A stretch of 62,619 nucleotides of DNA from Halomonas sp. DQ26W (GTDB lineage Bacteria; Pseudomonadota; Gammaproteobacteria; Pseudomonadales; Halomonadaceae). The notes beneath the pieces were generated by a model, which saw only the letters and a list, made by a program, of their open reading frames with translations, searched no databases and had not been told where the DNA came from. This document shows, piece after piece, positions 29,875 to 38,574 of the stretch. The stretch spans positions 1-62,619 of the forward strand of contig NZ_QPKI01000024.1 of assembly GCF_003339685.1 (NCBI RefSeq), written 5' to 3'. Each line of letters begins with the position of its first letter. Within the stretch, counting starts at the first letter, position 1. The position numbers and the translations under genes are program-made.

Positions 29875-30079
29875 TCCCGCTGGATTGGTGCCTGAAGCCG
29901 TGGCCAGGAAGGTAATGATCAGCCTTTCAGGTGCCCTCGGAGGAAATAAGGCCCATCCTGCACAAGTGAGGCAGGCCGAGGAGGATAACGGGTAGCATGG
30001 GTTGGCGTTACGCCACCGCCTGCTTGCCCTGGGCGTCGAGCTGCTCGGCCTCAAGCGCCGACTTGGCGCTGCTGGTGCT
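29875..30079. other. non-coding sequence before the LysR remnant
   Basis: No supported gene. Short frames here lack family resemblance and may be the decayed 5' part of the LysR-type gene whose end lies at 30080-30306. Confidence 0.4.
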
Positions 30080-30306
30080 GTTTCTCGCCAAACCACGGCT
30101 CAGCCTGGCCGATACCACTCTGGGCCTGTTCCGCCGCCACGGCCTGAAAGTGACTATCTCCAGTGTCCAACGAGCTGCAGACGGTACTCGGCCTGATGGC
30201 CTCGGAACTGGGCATCACCCTGGTACCGGAGCAGGTACGCCGGACTCACTGCCATCCCAGTGTTACTGTGTGCGGGTTGCATGCGGTAGGCGGCGGGTAT
30301 AATTAA
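30080..30306 (+). pseudogene. remnant of a LysR-type regulator (effector domain end)
   Basis: In one frame LAKPRLSLADTTLGLFRRHG resembles the effector domain of LysR regulators. Near 30165 a frame change leads to NELQTVLGLMASELGITLVP, the typical end of that domain, then a stop at 30304. The DNA-binding part is missing. Too short and broken to be functional. Confidence 0.6.
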
Positions 30307-30411
30307 TTTGTTCCGTCTTGCCCAGCAGAACAGCAGCTTCACGAGTCTGCCACTGAACCCAAGGAACGCCGATCAGGCTTAGCACAGGGTTGCCAAACGA
30401 AGGGCATCTGC

Positions 30412-32118
30412 ATGGACTCCATCAACACCCTTTTCCTGCTCAGTGGCTCCCTTCTGGCCTTGAGCATCCTGGCAAGCCGACTTTCCTCGCTATTCGGCCT
30501 TCCGCTTCTTATCATCTTCCTGGGCCTAGGCATGCTGGCAGGCGAGGAGGGCCTGCTCGGCATCAGGTTCGATGATTACTCCTTTGCGTTCCTGATCGGG
30601 CACCTCGCCCTGGCCTTGATCCTGCTTGATGGTGGCCTACGCACCCGTTTCAAGACGTTCCGCACAGGTTTTCGACCGGCGCTCTCCCTGGCCACGCTCG
30701 GAGTCTTCCTGACCAGCGGCATCACAGGGCTGGTTGCGATGTGGGCCTTCGACCTGACCCTGGTCCAGGGGTTGCTGGTCGGTGCCATCGTCGGCTCCAC
30801 CGATGCCGCAGCGGTGTTCTCGATGCTCAGCGGTCGCGGCATCAATCTGAACGAGCGGGTCGGTGCCACCCTCGAGATCGAATCCGGCACGAACGATCCG
30901 ATGGCGATCTTCCTGACCATCATGTTCATCGAAATCCTGGTCGGTGACATCGGGAGCATCGCTGAAACAACGCTGTTCCTGCTTCAGCAGTTCGGGGTAG
31001 GTATCGTTATCGGCATCGGTGGTGGTTGGCTGACCGGCAAGCTATTGCGCTGGGTCGACCTGGCGCCCGGCCTCTACTCGCTGCTGGCCCTGGCATTGGG
31101 CTTCTTCGTCTTCGGCGCCACCAGCGTGCTGGGCGGTAGTGGCTTCCTGGCGATCTACCTGTGCGGCCTGATGATCGGCAACCAACCCGGGCGACATCTC
31201 AACTTCATACTTCCCGTGCATGACGGCCTGGCCTGGCTGAGCCAGATCGGTCTCTTCCTCGTGCTGGGGCTGCTGGTCACCCCGAGCGATCTGCTGGACT
31301 ACACGCTGCCCGCCTTCCTGGTGGGGTTTGCCTTGATCTTCGTGGCCCGACCACTGGCCGTACTTGTTTCCATCAAGCCCTTCTTCAAGTTCCGCTGGCA
31401 TGAATTGGGCTTCATTTCATGGGTGGGACTGCGCGGGGCGGTTCCCATCGTGCTGGCCATCTTTCCCTTCATCGGCGGTGTAGAAAATGCCTCTCTCTAT
31501 TTCAACGTCGCCTTCGGCGTGGTGTTGATGTCGCTACTCATCCAGGGTGGCACCATCTCCCTGATGGCACGCTGGATGAAGGTGCAACTACCCCCGGCCA
31601 CGGCGCCCAACCATCGAGGGCCGCTAGGCATCCTGCCCGAGAATGACTATGAAATGTTCATATACCAGGTAGAGAATCAGAACCTGGATGACGTGCCCAT
31701 CCGACTGCTTCGCTTTCCTTCCGGTGCGCTGATTTCCGCCCTGTTCCGCGAACATGCCATGCTGCACCCGAAAGGCAGTACGCGCCTCAAGATAGACGAC
31801 GTCATCTGTGTGATCGGTCGCAATGAAGACCTGGCCGTACTCAACAAATTATTCAACGGCGATGCCAAGCTGAAGAAAGAAAAGGAATTCTTCGGCCCTT
31901 TCACGCTGGATGCCGACGCCCGCCTGGGGGAAATTGCCAAGGCGTATGGCATCTCCGTCACCCCGGGGGAGGAGGACATGACACTTGGCGAGTTCATTTC
32001 CATGCGCGTTGGCGGCCACCCCGTCATCGGCGATGACGTGGCGTGGCACGGCATTCATTGGGTAGTGAGTGAAGTGAAAGGTGACAAGGTCGTCAGGGTC
32101 GGCATGCGCTTCTACTGA
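30412..32118 (+). CDS. nhaP2: K+/H+ antiporter, NhaP2/CvrA type (CPA1)
   Basis: 568 residues. An N-terminal cation/proton antiporter domain of about 12 helices has the conserved SGTNDPMAIF motif (near 160) and GLRGAVPIVLA (near 341). It is followed by a cytoplasmic TrkA-C (RCK_C) domain (about 400-490) and a CorC/HlyC-like end domain. NhaP2 relatives exchange K+ for H+ and protect against osmotic and K+ stress, fitting a halophile. A TATAAT at 30298-30303 about 110 bases upstream may be its -10, with a poor -35. Confidence 0.92.
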   Translation: MDSINTLFLLSGSLLALSILASRLSSLFGLPLLIIFLGLGMLAGEEGLLGIRFDDYSFAFLIGHLALALILLDGGLRTRFKTFRTGFRPALSLATLGVFLTSGITGLVAMWAFDLTLVQGLLVGAIVGSTDAAAVFSMLSGRGINLNERVGATLEIESGTNDPMAIFLTIMFIEILVGDIGSIAETTLFLLQQFGVGIVIGIGGGWLTGKLLRWVDLAPGLYSLLALALGFFVFGATSVLGGSGFLAIYLCGLMIGNQPGRHLNFILPVHDGLAWLSQIGLFLVLGLLVTPSDLLDYTLPAFLVGFALIFVARPLAVLVSIKPFFKFRWHELGFISWVGLRGAVPIVLAIFPFIGGVENASLYFNVAFGVVLMSLLIQGGTISLMARWMKVQLPPATAPNHRGPLGILPENDYEMFIYQVENQNLDDVPIRLLRFPSGALISALFREHAMLHPKGSTRLKIDDVICVIGRNEDLAVLNKLFNGDAKLKKEKEFFGPFTLDADARLGEIAKAYGISVTPGEEDMTLGEFISMRVGGHPVIGDDVAWHGIHWVVSEVKGDKVVRVGMRFY

Positions 32119-32246
32119 CGCCTTGTCGGACCGAAAACCAAAAGCCCTTCGACTGGATTCTTTGCTGCACAAGGCTCGATCTCGGGCTCGATGTCGTACT
32201 TGAGCATCTCATCGGCGAGTCAGGTGGGTAGCACCTGAAAACGGGC
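32119..32246. other. intergenic sequence between two converging genes
   Basis: No gene seen. A short dyad CAGGTG-N5-CACCTG at 32221-32237 lies between nhaP2 and the kinase terminator and could help stop nhaP2 transcription. Confidence 0.35.
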
Positions 32247-32272
32247 AACGCCGGGCTAGGCACCCCGGCGTT
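32247..32272 (-). terminator. hairpin after the nucleotide kinase gene
   Basis: A perfect 9-base stem (AACGCCGGG 32247-32255, CCCGGCGTT 32264-32272) with an 8-base loop lies 22 bases past the kinase stop. On the minus strand it is followed by GCCCGTTTTC, so a short T-run sits just beyond the stem. Confidence 0.6.
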
Positions 32273-32294
32273 AGTGGTTACTGAATCGCAATTC

Positions 32295-33338
32295 TCACGC
32301 GTTGCGCGGGTAGGGCCTCAGGCCAAGAAGGATCTTGGCTTGCTCGGTAAGCGGCTGATCCATCAGACGCTGCTCGGTGTACTGCGCGAGTTGCTCGCGA
32401 AGGAGCGCATAGACCGCTTCGCGGTCCTGGCTGGTGTCGATTTCGACGCACTTGCCCTTGCTCTTGAACAGCTCGACCGTTGGCAGCGTCTCGGCCCTGA
32501 AGGTATCGAATCTCAGCTTCATGGCCTCAACATTGTCATCAGCCCGGCCAGAGTACTTGGCGCGGCCCAGAATGCGCTGTTCGAGTACTTCGAAAGGACA
32601 CTCGAAGTAGAGCATGGTGGGAAGTTCCGCTTCCCTGCCAAAGACCTCGTACCATGCCTCCAGGTTGGACAGCGAACGGGGAAAGCCATCGATCAGGAAG
32701 TTTCTCTTGCCGGTGGTACGGGTGGTCCGCTCCATGGCGTCTTTCAGCAGGCGCACCACGATTTCGTTGGGTACCAGCTTACCGGCGGCAATGTATTCCT
32801 TGATGATCTCGGTGGTCGGACCGCCGGCCTCCTGTTCTGCACGCAGCAGGTCCCCCGTGGAGAGGTGCGTCCAGCCCAGCTGGATTTCCGCGAGCTCGCA
32901 CATGGTGCCCTTGCCAGCGCCGGGACCACCAAGCACGTAGACGACATTGGGTTCGGGGCAAGGCTCTCTCGGATCGCAATGGTGGATCACCACTTTCGGT
33001 GCCGGGGCGACCCCCATCTTGTAGACGTTCCACTCGCGATCCGTGGGCGGCAATTCATTTTCGCAGGTCAATTCGTAGGCAAGATGTCCGTCCAGGCGGC
33101 AGATACGCCATGACTTATAGCTGTTGGAGTAGGAAATGGCGGGGCTTCTGGCCGACTTGCCATCGGCACGATCCCAGGCCATCTTGCCGTTCCAGTAGCC
33201 GGGGCTGGACACAACGCCCGATTCGGATTTGGTGGGCGGCGCTTCTGAAGGCACATAAAGGCCATCGACCTCAGGCAGCCCGGATCCGGAGACTTCGATA
33301 AACAAGGTGTTGGGTTTGAAAGCGGTTGCTTCGGTCAT
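32295..33338 (-). CDS. UMP-CMP/adenylate kinase-like protein with extra N-terminal domain
   Basis: 347 residues from ATG 33338 (GAGAG 5 bases upstream; an ATG 12 bases earlier is possible). The C-terminal two thirds is a nucleoside monophosphate kinase. P-loop GGPGAGKGT is near residue 137, with THLSTGDLLR, NFLIDGFPRS and a short lid (GRAKYSGRADDN). The short lid and wording resemble eukaryotic UMP-CMP kinases more than bacterial Adk. The first 110 residues form a separate domain (SGSGLPEVDGLY, GYWNGKMAWD, SYKSWRICR, PPTDREWNVYKMG) resembling small WxI-rich domains of protist proteins. It is not the housekeeping adk. Role unknown; gene transfer is plausible. Confidence 0.75.
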   Translation of the reverse strand: MTEATAFKPNTLFIEVSGSGLPEVDGLYVPSEAPPTKSESGVVSSPGYWNGKMAWDRADGKSARSPAISYSNSYKSWRICRLDGHLAYELTCENELPPTDREWNVYKMGVAPAPKVVIHHCDPREPCPEPNVVYVLGGPGAGKGTMCELAEIQLGWTHLSTGDLLRAEQEAGGPTTEIIKEYIAAGKLVPNEIVVRLLKDAMERTTRTTGKRNFLIDGFPRSLSNLEAWYEVFGREAELPTMLYFECPFEVLEQRILGRAKYSGRADDNVEAMKLRFDTFRAETLPTVELFKSKGKCVEIDTSQDREAVYALLREQLAQYTEQRLMDQPLTEQAKILLGLRPYPRNA

Positions 33339-33524
33339 GGGTACTCTCATGTTCGATTAACGCCATATGAGGGAGCGTTTGCCTACAAAAGCGACCTCGA
33401 CGGAGTGGCGCCGGGAGTGCGCCGGATGCAACGTTCGGCAGACAAGCCGAGGCGGGGCATATATAAAAAACCGAAGCAAGATTGTAGCAGAACGGCAAGG
33501 GGCTTTCCCGAGTGCCAGCGCGGC

Positions 33525-33612
33525 AGCAGCGCCGGTAACAAGTCGTCCCACACCGCCTGGGTCATGCCCAGGGGGTGGGCCAGCACCACCAGCGGATTGG
33601 CCTCGGCTGCGG
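33525..33612 (-). pseudogene. pcaD: stump of 3-oxoadipate enol-lactonase
   Basis: Directly past the pcaF stop, the minus strand reads NPLVVLAHPLGMTQAVWDDLL, then PALLPRW. This is like the first strand and oxyanion region of PcaD-type alpha/beta hydrolases. It then runs into unrelated AT-richer sequence and the catalytic Ser/Asp/His parts are missing. It fits a pcaIJF-pcaD operon cut by deletion. The rest of 33351-33524 holds nothing I recognise. Confidence 0.6.
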
Positions 33613-34818
33613 TTAAACGCGTTCGATCAGCGTAGCAATTCCCTGCCCCACTCCGATGCACATGGTGCACAGGGCATAGCGCTTGCCGGTGCGCTGCAGT
33701 TCGTGAGCAGCGGTCAGCAACAGACGGGCGCCGGACATGCCCAGCGGATGGCCCAGGGCGATGCCGCCGCCATTAGGGTTGACCCGTGGGTCGTCGTCGG
33801 CGATACCCAGTTCGCGCATGCACGCCAGCGCCTGGGCGGCGAAGGCCTCGTTGAGCTCGATGATCTCGATCTCGTCCAGCGAGACGCCGGTACGCTCGAT
33901 CAGCTTGCGTACCGCCGGTACTGGGCCGATGCCCATGATGCGCGGCTCCACGCCGGCGGTGGCCATGCCGATGATTCGCGCCATGGGTTTGAGGCCATGC
34001 TTGTCCACCGCCGCCTGGCTGGCAACGAGCATCGCCGCAGCACCATCGTTGACGCCGGAGGCGTTGCCGGCGGTGACGCTGCCACCCTCTCGAAACGGCG
34101 TGGGCAGGCCGGCCAGCTTCTCCAGGGTGGTCTCACGGGGGTGCTCGTCAGTATCGAAGACCAGCGGCTCTTGCTTGCGCCGCGGGATCTCGATCGGCGT
34201 GATCTCCTCGGCGAAGCGCCCTGACTTCTGTGCAGCAGCGGCCTTCTGCTGGGAGCGCAGGGTGAAGGCGTCCTGGTCCTCGCGGGAGATGCTGTACTGC
34301 TCGGCGACGTTCTCGGCGGTCTCGGGCATGGACTCGACGCCATAGGCCTTCTTCATCAGCGGGTTGATGAAGCGCCAGCCGATGGTGGTGTCCTCGATCT
34401 TCTGGGTGCGGGAGAAGGCGCTGTCGGCCTTGCCCATGACGAATGGCGCCCGGGACATCGACTCCACGCCGCCGGCCAGCGCCAGCTCCATCTCGCCGGC
34501 CTTGATGGCACGAAAGGCGGTGCCGATGGCATCCATGCCGGAGCCGCACAACCGGTTCAGGGTGGTGCCGGGCACCGTGGTGGGCAGCCCCGCCAGCAGC
34601 GATGACATGCGAGCCACGTTACGGTTGTCCTCACCGGCCTGGTTGGCACAGCCCATAAAGACTTCTTCAATTGCGGCGGGATCCAGTCCGGGCGCCTCCG
34701 CCAGCACCCCCTTGAACACGCTGGCGGCAAAGTCATCGGGGCGCACGCTTGCCAGGGTGCCGCCGAAGCGGCCAACGGCGGTGCGGCGCGGATGGCAGAG
34801 ATAGACGTCGTTCATCAC
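33613..34818 (-). CDS. pcaF: 3-oxoadipyl-CoA thiolase
   Basis: 401 residues. Last step of the beta-ketoadipate pathway: splits 3-oxoadipyl-CoA to succinyl-CoA and acetyl-CoA. Nucleophilic Cys in [10 protein letters not shown] (near residue 90), the [17 protein letters not shown] histidine block and the C-terminal [10 protein letters not shown] cysteine are all present. It follows pcaJ after 59 bases. PcaF is favoured over general acetyl-CoA acetyltransferase by length and operon context. Confidence 0.9.
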   Translation of the reverse strand: MMNDVYLCHPRRTAVGRFGGTLASVRPDDFAASVFKGVLAEAPGLDPAAIEEVFMGCANQAGEDNRNVARMSSLLAGLPTTVPGTTLNRLCGSGMDAIGTAFRAIKAGEMELALAGGVESMSRAPFVMGKADSAFSRTQKIEDTTIGWRFINPLMKKAYGVESMPETAENVAEQYSISREDQDAFTLRSQQKAAAAQKSGRFAEEITPIEIPRRKQEPLVFDTDEHPRETTLEKLAGLPTPFREGGSVTAGNASGVNDGAAAMLVASQAAVDKHGLKPMARIIGMATAGVEPRIMGIGPVPAVRKLIERTGVSLDEIEIIELNEAFAAQALACMRELGIADDDPRVNPNGGGIALGHPLGMSGARLLLTAAHELQRTGKRYALCTMCIGVGQGIATLIERV

Positions 34819-34877
34819 TTCATTTCTCCAGAACTTGCCATTGAAACGCGCTGAGTGCAGGCCGTTTCATGGTGAGG

Positions 34878-35651
34878 TTATTCGCCGGCGTGCTTGCGGT
34901 CGGTTCTTGCTTTCAGGTCGCGCAGCACCTCGAGTTCGCGAGCACCGGGTTCCGGCGTGGCTTCCAGAGTGTCGGCGAAACGGATCTCCCAGCCGGTGGC
35001 ATCGATTACGTCCTCACGGCTCACGCCTGGGTGCAGCGAAACGACCACCAACTCCTTGGTCTCGGGGTCGGGCTTCATCACGCACAGGTCGGTAATCACC
35101 CGAGTCGGGCCACGGCCGATATTGGGCACGCCATCGCGGCCCTTGCCGTCGCGGCCGAAACCCAGGGTGGTGATGAAATCCACGTCCTTGACGAAGGCGC
35201 GCTTGGAGTGCTTCAGGGTGATGAAGACCTCGCCTGCATTCGTCGCGATCTCCGGCGCCCCACCACCGCCGGGCAGGCGCACCTTGGGATCATGGTAGTC
35301 GCCGATCAGGGTGGTGTTGAGGTTGGCGTAGCGGTCGATCTGGGCTGTACCCAGGAAGCCAACGCTGACCTTGCCACCCTGCAGCCAGTAGCGGAACATT
35401 TCCGGCACCGAGACGGTGGTCAGCGCTGAATCACACAGCTCGCCGTCGCCGATGGAGAGCGGCAGCACATCCGGCTTGGTCTGCAGCGTGCCGGATTCAT
35501 AGATCAATACCACATCCGGCGCATGGGTCAGGCGCGCCAGGTTGGCGGCCTCGGAGGGCAGGCCGATGCCGACGAAGCAGGTCATGCCGTTTTCCAGGGC
35601 GCGGGCCGCAGTAACGGTCATCATTTCCGAGGAAGTGTATTCACGACTCAT
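34878..35651 (-). CDS. pcaJ: 3-oxoadipate CoA-transferase, subunit B
   Basis: 257 residues, family I CoA-transferase beta subunit with the catalytic glutamate in LIYESGTLQ. Blocks GIGLPSEAANLA and GGGGAPEIATNAGEV are also typical. With PcaI it moves CoA from succinyl-CoA to 3-oxoadipate. Its start overlaps the pcaI stop by one base. Related enzymes use other 3-oxoacids or glutaconate, but pcaF next door favours 3-oxoadipate. Confidence 0.85.
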   Translation of the reverse strand: MSREYTSSEMMTVTAARALENGMTCFVGIGLPSEAANLARLTHAPDVVLIYESGTLQTKPDVLPLSIGDGELCDSALTTVSVPEMFRYWLQGGKVSVGFLGTAQIDRYANLNTTLIGDYHDPKVRLPGGGGAPEIATNAGEVFITLKHSKRAFVKDVDFITTLGFGRDGKGRDGVPNIGRGPTRVITDLCVMKPDPETKELVVVSLHPGVSREDVIDATGWEIRFADTLEATPEPGARELEVLRDLKARTDRKHAGE

Positions 35652-36496
35652 CAGGCTTTCCCTCCCGCCGGGTTGGCAACTTGCTGGTGGACGTTCTCGT
35701 CAAGCCACTGCCTAAAGGCGTCGCGATCACGGGCAATGGCGTCCCACTCCTTGTAGAAGCGGTTGTCGCGCGGGTAGTAGCCATGGGTGTAGGAGGGGTA
35801 GGCGCCCTTCTCGGCCACTGCCACGGCACTGATCGCCCAGCCGGGAATGATGCAGGCGTTGGGGTGATAGTCCGGTTCGGCGGTCAGATCGTCGACGATC
35901 TCCTCGACGGTGACGATGCTGTGCTTCGCCGCCAGCACGGCCTCTTTCTGCACCCCGATGATGCCTTCCACCAGCACGTTGCCGGCACGGTCGGCCTTCT
36001 GGGCATGGACGATGGAGACGTCCGGGCGCACCGAAGGCACCGCGGCCAGGCGCTCGCCCGTGAAGGGACACTCGATGAACTTGATCTGGTCGTTGACGTT
36101 GGGCAACTCACTGCCCACATAGCCCCGCAGCACAGCCAGCGGCAGCCCGGCGGCACCGGCCTCGAAGGCGCAGGCCATGGCGGCATGGCTGTGCTCGAGT
36201 ATTTCGACCTTGTGCGGCCAGCCCTTCTCGACGGCGTCACGCAGGCGGTGCAGCGAACCCACGCCGGGGTTGCCGCCCCAGGAGAAGATCACCTTCTTCG
36301 CGCAGCCCGCTCCGATCAACTGGTCGTAGACCAGGTCGGGGGTCATGCGGATCAGGGTCAGGTCCCGCTTGCCCTGGCGGATCACTTCATGGCCCGCGGC
36401 AAAGGGAATCAGGTGGGTAAAGCCTTCCATGGCCACGGTGGCGCCGTCTTCGACGTAGCGCGCGACCGCGTCATGCAGGCTCAGGAAATCGGCCAT
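35651..36496 (-). CDS. pcaI: 3-oxoadipate CoA-transferase, subunit A
   Basis: 281 residues, family I CoA-transferase alpha subunit. It has the N-terminal GATVAMEGFTHLIPFAAGHE and FSWGGNPGVGSLHR blocks, close to the larger PcaI type of Pseudomonas/actinobacteria. First gene of the pcaIJF operon. Upstream are a candidate promoter and PcaR-type operators (36528-36590). Confidence 0.85.
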   Translation of the reverse strand: MADFLSLHDAVARYVEDGATVAMEGFTHLIPFAAGHEVIRQGKRDLTLIRMTPDLVYDQLIGAGCAKKVIFSWGGNPGVGSLHRLRDAVEKGWPHKVEILEHSHAAMACAFEAGAAGLPLAVLRGYVGSELPNVNDQIKFIECPFTGERLAAVPSVRPDVSIVHAQKADRAGNVLVEGIIGVQKEAVLAAKHSIVTVEEIVDDLTAEPDYHPNACIIPGWAISAVAVAEKGAYPSYTHGYYPRDNRFYKEWDAIARDRDAFRQWLDENVHQQVANPAGGKA

Positions 36497-36527
36497 TGCA
36501 CTGCCCTCTTCGAAGCGAGTCTATTTA

Positions 36528-36590
36528 GTTCGTGATACGAACAATCATTTGTATAACGAACAAAATACTATCCCGAGTCACAGTCGTCAA
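36528..36590 (-). promoter_or_regulatory. pcaI promoter with IclR/PcaR-type operator
   Basis: On the minus strand TTGACG (36585-36590), a 17-base spacer and TATTTT (36562-36567) form a plausible promoter. Overlapping its start are four half-sites: GTTCG (36528-36532), N5, CGAAC (36538-36542), N4, ATTTG (36547-36551), N5, CGAAC (36557-36561). GTTCG-N5-CGAAC is close to known PcaU/PcaR 10-base dyads. Confidence 0.6.
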
Positions 36591-36719
36591 ATAACCTCGG
36601 CCCCGCCGGGCCGGCTACCGCGCAGGCCACTCCAGAGCAGGAAGTTTTTGAATCAAGGAGTTGGAAATGCCAGACAGCCCCCTCTGGAATATGGAATGAG
36701 AAACAGATGCGACTAACGT
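36591..36719. other. intergenic sequence with a 10-codon plus-strand frame
   Basis: Contains ATG 36667 to TGA 36699 (MPDSPLWNME) with a near-perfect AAGGAG six bases upstream. Too short to call a gene; it may be the stump of a lost gene start. Nothing else seen. Confidence 0.3.
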
Positions 36720-37622
36720 CTAGTTTGAGGCCGACTCCTCCAGCAACGCCAGCAAGCGCACCAACAGCTCGCGCTCTTGACGAGACTGTGCCTCGGCGGT
36801 ATCCGCAGGCCACTCGAAGAAGCCTCGCCCGCTCTTGCGCCCCAGTCGACCTTCCGCCACGTAGGTCTCGAGTAGCGGTGATGGTGTATGCCGATCCTCA
36901 AGATCGGAATAGAGATAGCGGGCAATGTTGAGATGGGTATCAAGGCCGTTGAGGTCGCGCTGCCGCAGCGGCCCGTTGATTGCCAGACGCACGCCTATCG
37001 AGTAGCGCACGATGTCGTCCAGCGCTTCGGCCTCCACCACCCCCTGCTCCAGCAGGGCCAGGCATTCACGCATCAGCGCGTGTTGTATACGGTTGGCGAC
37101 GAAGCCGGGCACGCTCTTGTTGAGTACCGCCGGCCGCTTGCCCAGTCGCCTCAGCAGCCGGCATGTCTGCTCCACGGTAGCAGCGTGCGTCAACCGCCCC
37201 GGCACCACTTCCACGGCGGGAACTACGTCGGCGGGATTGAAGAAGTGAGCGCCAACAAAGCGCTCGGGGTGCGCCATGGACTGACCCAGCGCATCGATGG
37301 AGAGGCCCGATGTATTGGTCATGACCAGCGCCTCGGCAGGCACGTGGCGCTCGGCTTCGGCCAGAACACGGCGCTTGAGGTCGAGATCCTCGGTCACGCT
37401 CTCGATCACTACGCTCACATTGCCGACTGCCTGCCAGTCGCTGGTGAAGTCCAACTGACTTGAAGGGACATCGTCGTCTGACATGGCCTCTCGGCAACTC
37501 GCGAGCCTGGCGCGATCGATATCGAGCAATGTGACCGACATGTCGCGCGAGGCCATCAGCCTTGCCAGGGTGGCTCCCATGGTGCCGGCTCCCACCACTA
37601 CGATGCGGGACTGCTGTGGCAT
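36720..37622 (-). CDS. 3-hydroxyacyl-CoA dehydrogenase (HBD-like)
   Basis: 300 residues, NAD-dependent. The N-terminal Rossmann motif GAGTMGATLARLMA and the NTSGLSIDALGQ and HFFNPADVVPAVEVVPG blocks are typical. The conserved C-terminal GRLGRKSGRGFFEW is present. Likely oxidises a 3-hydroxyacyl-CoA of dicarboxylate or aromatic breakdown. AAGGAGA precedes the ATG. It is divergent from an SDR gene; the shared region holds IclR-like half-sites. Confidence 0.88.
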   Translation of the reverse strand: MPQQSRIVVVGAGTMGATLARLMASRDMSVTLLDIDRARLASCREAMSDDDVPSSQLDFTSDWQAVGNVSVVIESVTEDLDLKRRVLAEAERHVPAEALVMTNTSGLSIDALGQSMAHPERFVGAHFFNPADVVPAVEVVPGRLTHAATVEQTCRLLRRLGKRPAVLNKSVPGFVANRIQHALMRECLALLEQGVVEAEALDDIVRYSIGVRLAINGPLRQRDLNGLDTHLNIARYLYSDLEDRHTPSPLLETYVAEGRLGRKSGRGFFEWPADTAEAQSRQERELLVRLLALLEESASN

Positions 37623-37717
37623 CTGTCTCTCCTTTAGTCATGGTGCCCAGGCAGCCGCCCACGACGAAGGTCGCATTGAGGCAAGCAGAGGCGAAGCGCA
37701 ATCTTTTCGACGCTAGA

Positions 37718-37741
37718 CGAACATATGTACGCAATACGCAC
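37718..37741. promoter_or_regulatory. IclR/PcaR-like half-sites in divergent promoter
   Basis: CGAAC (37718-37722), N4 (ATAT), GTACG (37727-37731), N5, CGCAC (37737-37741). The same N4/N5 spacing as at 36528-36561 and 45578-45611. The 14-mer CGTACATAT(G/A)TTCG is shared with the tctC upstream region, read on the minus strand here. Confidence 0.5.
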
Positions 37742-37798
37742 AATAATAGCGACACGTAATAAGTGTCACAACCCGCCCGCTATCCATAAGGACCCGAC

Positions 37799-38512
37799 AT
37801 GACCGAATCCTGCGCAGTCGTCACCGGTGGCGCCCGCAACATTGGCCAGGCCATCGCCCTGCGCCTGCAGCGCGACGGCTATCGCACCATCGTATTGGAT
37901 ATCGTCGAGCCCGAAGCCGAATCGCTCAGGACCGATGCGCACCGCGTCGATCTCAGCGAAGTGGAGGCCACCCGTGCAGTGCTTGCCGAAATCATCGAGG
38001 AGCATGCCGTGGACTGCCTGGTGAATAACGTGGGAATCGTGATGCCGGCGTTGCTCGATCAGGTACAAGTGGAAGATTTCGACCGCCTGATGCACCTCAA
38101 CGTGCGCTCGGCGCTGGTCTGCACTCAGGCCCTGCTGCCGGGCATGCGCGAGCGCAACCACGGCCGTATCGTCATCAACGCCAGCCGCGTGGTGCTGGGC
38201 AAGGAGGCACGTAGTCTCTACAGCGCGACCAAGGGGGCACTTCAGTCCATGGCCCGCACCTGGGCGCTGGAGCTTGCCGGTGATGGCATCACGGTCAACT
38301 GCGTGGCTCCCGGCCCCATCGCCACCACGGCCTTCTGGGAAAACAACCCGCCTGACTCGGAGCGCGCACGACGCATCGTCGACAACATCCCGGTGCAGCG
38401 TATGGGCCAACCCGAGGATGTGGCTCAGGCGGTGAGTTTCTTCTGCGACGAGCGCAGCAGCTTCATTACCGGGCAGACTTTGTTTGTCTGCGGCGGCGTC
38501 ACCGTGGGGTGA
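37799..38512 (+). CDS. short-chain dehydrogenase/reductase
   Basis: 237 residues, classical SDR. NAD(P) motif TGGARNIGQAIA, NNVG, catalytic Ser/Tyr/Lys in INASRVVLGKEARSLYSATKG, and a C-terminal GQTLFVCGGVTVG. Substrate unknown. Divergent from the 3-hydroxyacyl-CoA dehydrogenase, so both may act on related intermediates. AAGGA lies 7-8 bases upstream of the ATG. Confidence 0.88.
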   Translation: MTESCAVVTGGARNIGQAIALRLQRDGYRTIVLDIVEPEAESLRTDAHRVDLSEVEATRAVLAEIIEEHAVDCLVNNVGIVMPALLDQVQVEDFDRLMHLNVRSALVCTQALLPGMRERNHGRIVINASRVVLGKEARSLYSATKGALQSMARTWALELAGDGITVNCVAPGPIATTAFWENNPPDSERARRIVDNIPVQRMGQPEDVAQAVSFFCDERSSFITGQTLFVCGGVTVG

Positions 38513-38527
38513 GGCATGCCCACATCA

Positions 38528-38553
38528 AGCGAGCCCCGCCAGCGGGGCTCGCT
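38528..38553. terminator. strong hairpin between converging SDR and permease genes
   Basis: An 11-base perfect stem (AGCGAGCCCCG 38528-38538 with 38543-38553) with a 4-base loop lies 15 bases past the SDR stop and 21 bases past the permease stop on the other strand. T-runs are weak, so efficiency is uncertain. Confidence 0.6.
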
Positions 38554-38574
38554 AGGTTTCAGCTCACCAACTCT

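Noticed and set aside
32295..33338. Housekeeping adenylate kinase (adk)
   Set aside because: Extra 110-residue N-terminal domain and short lid unlike standard bacterial Adk.
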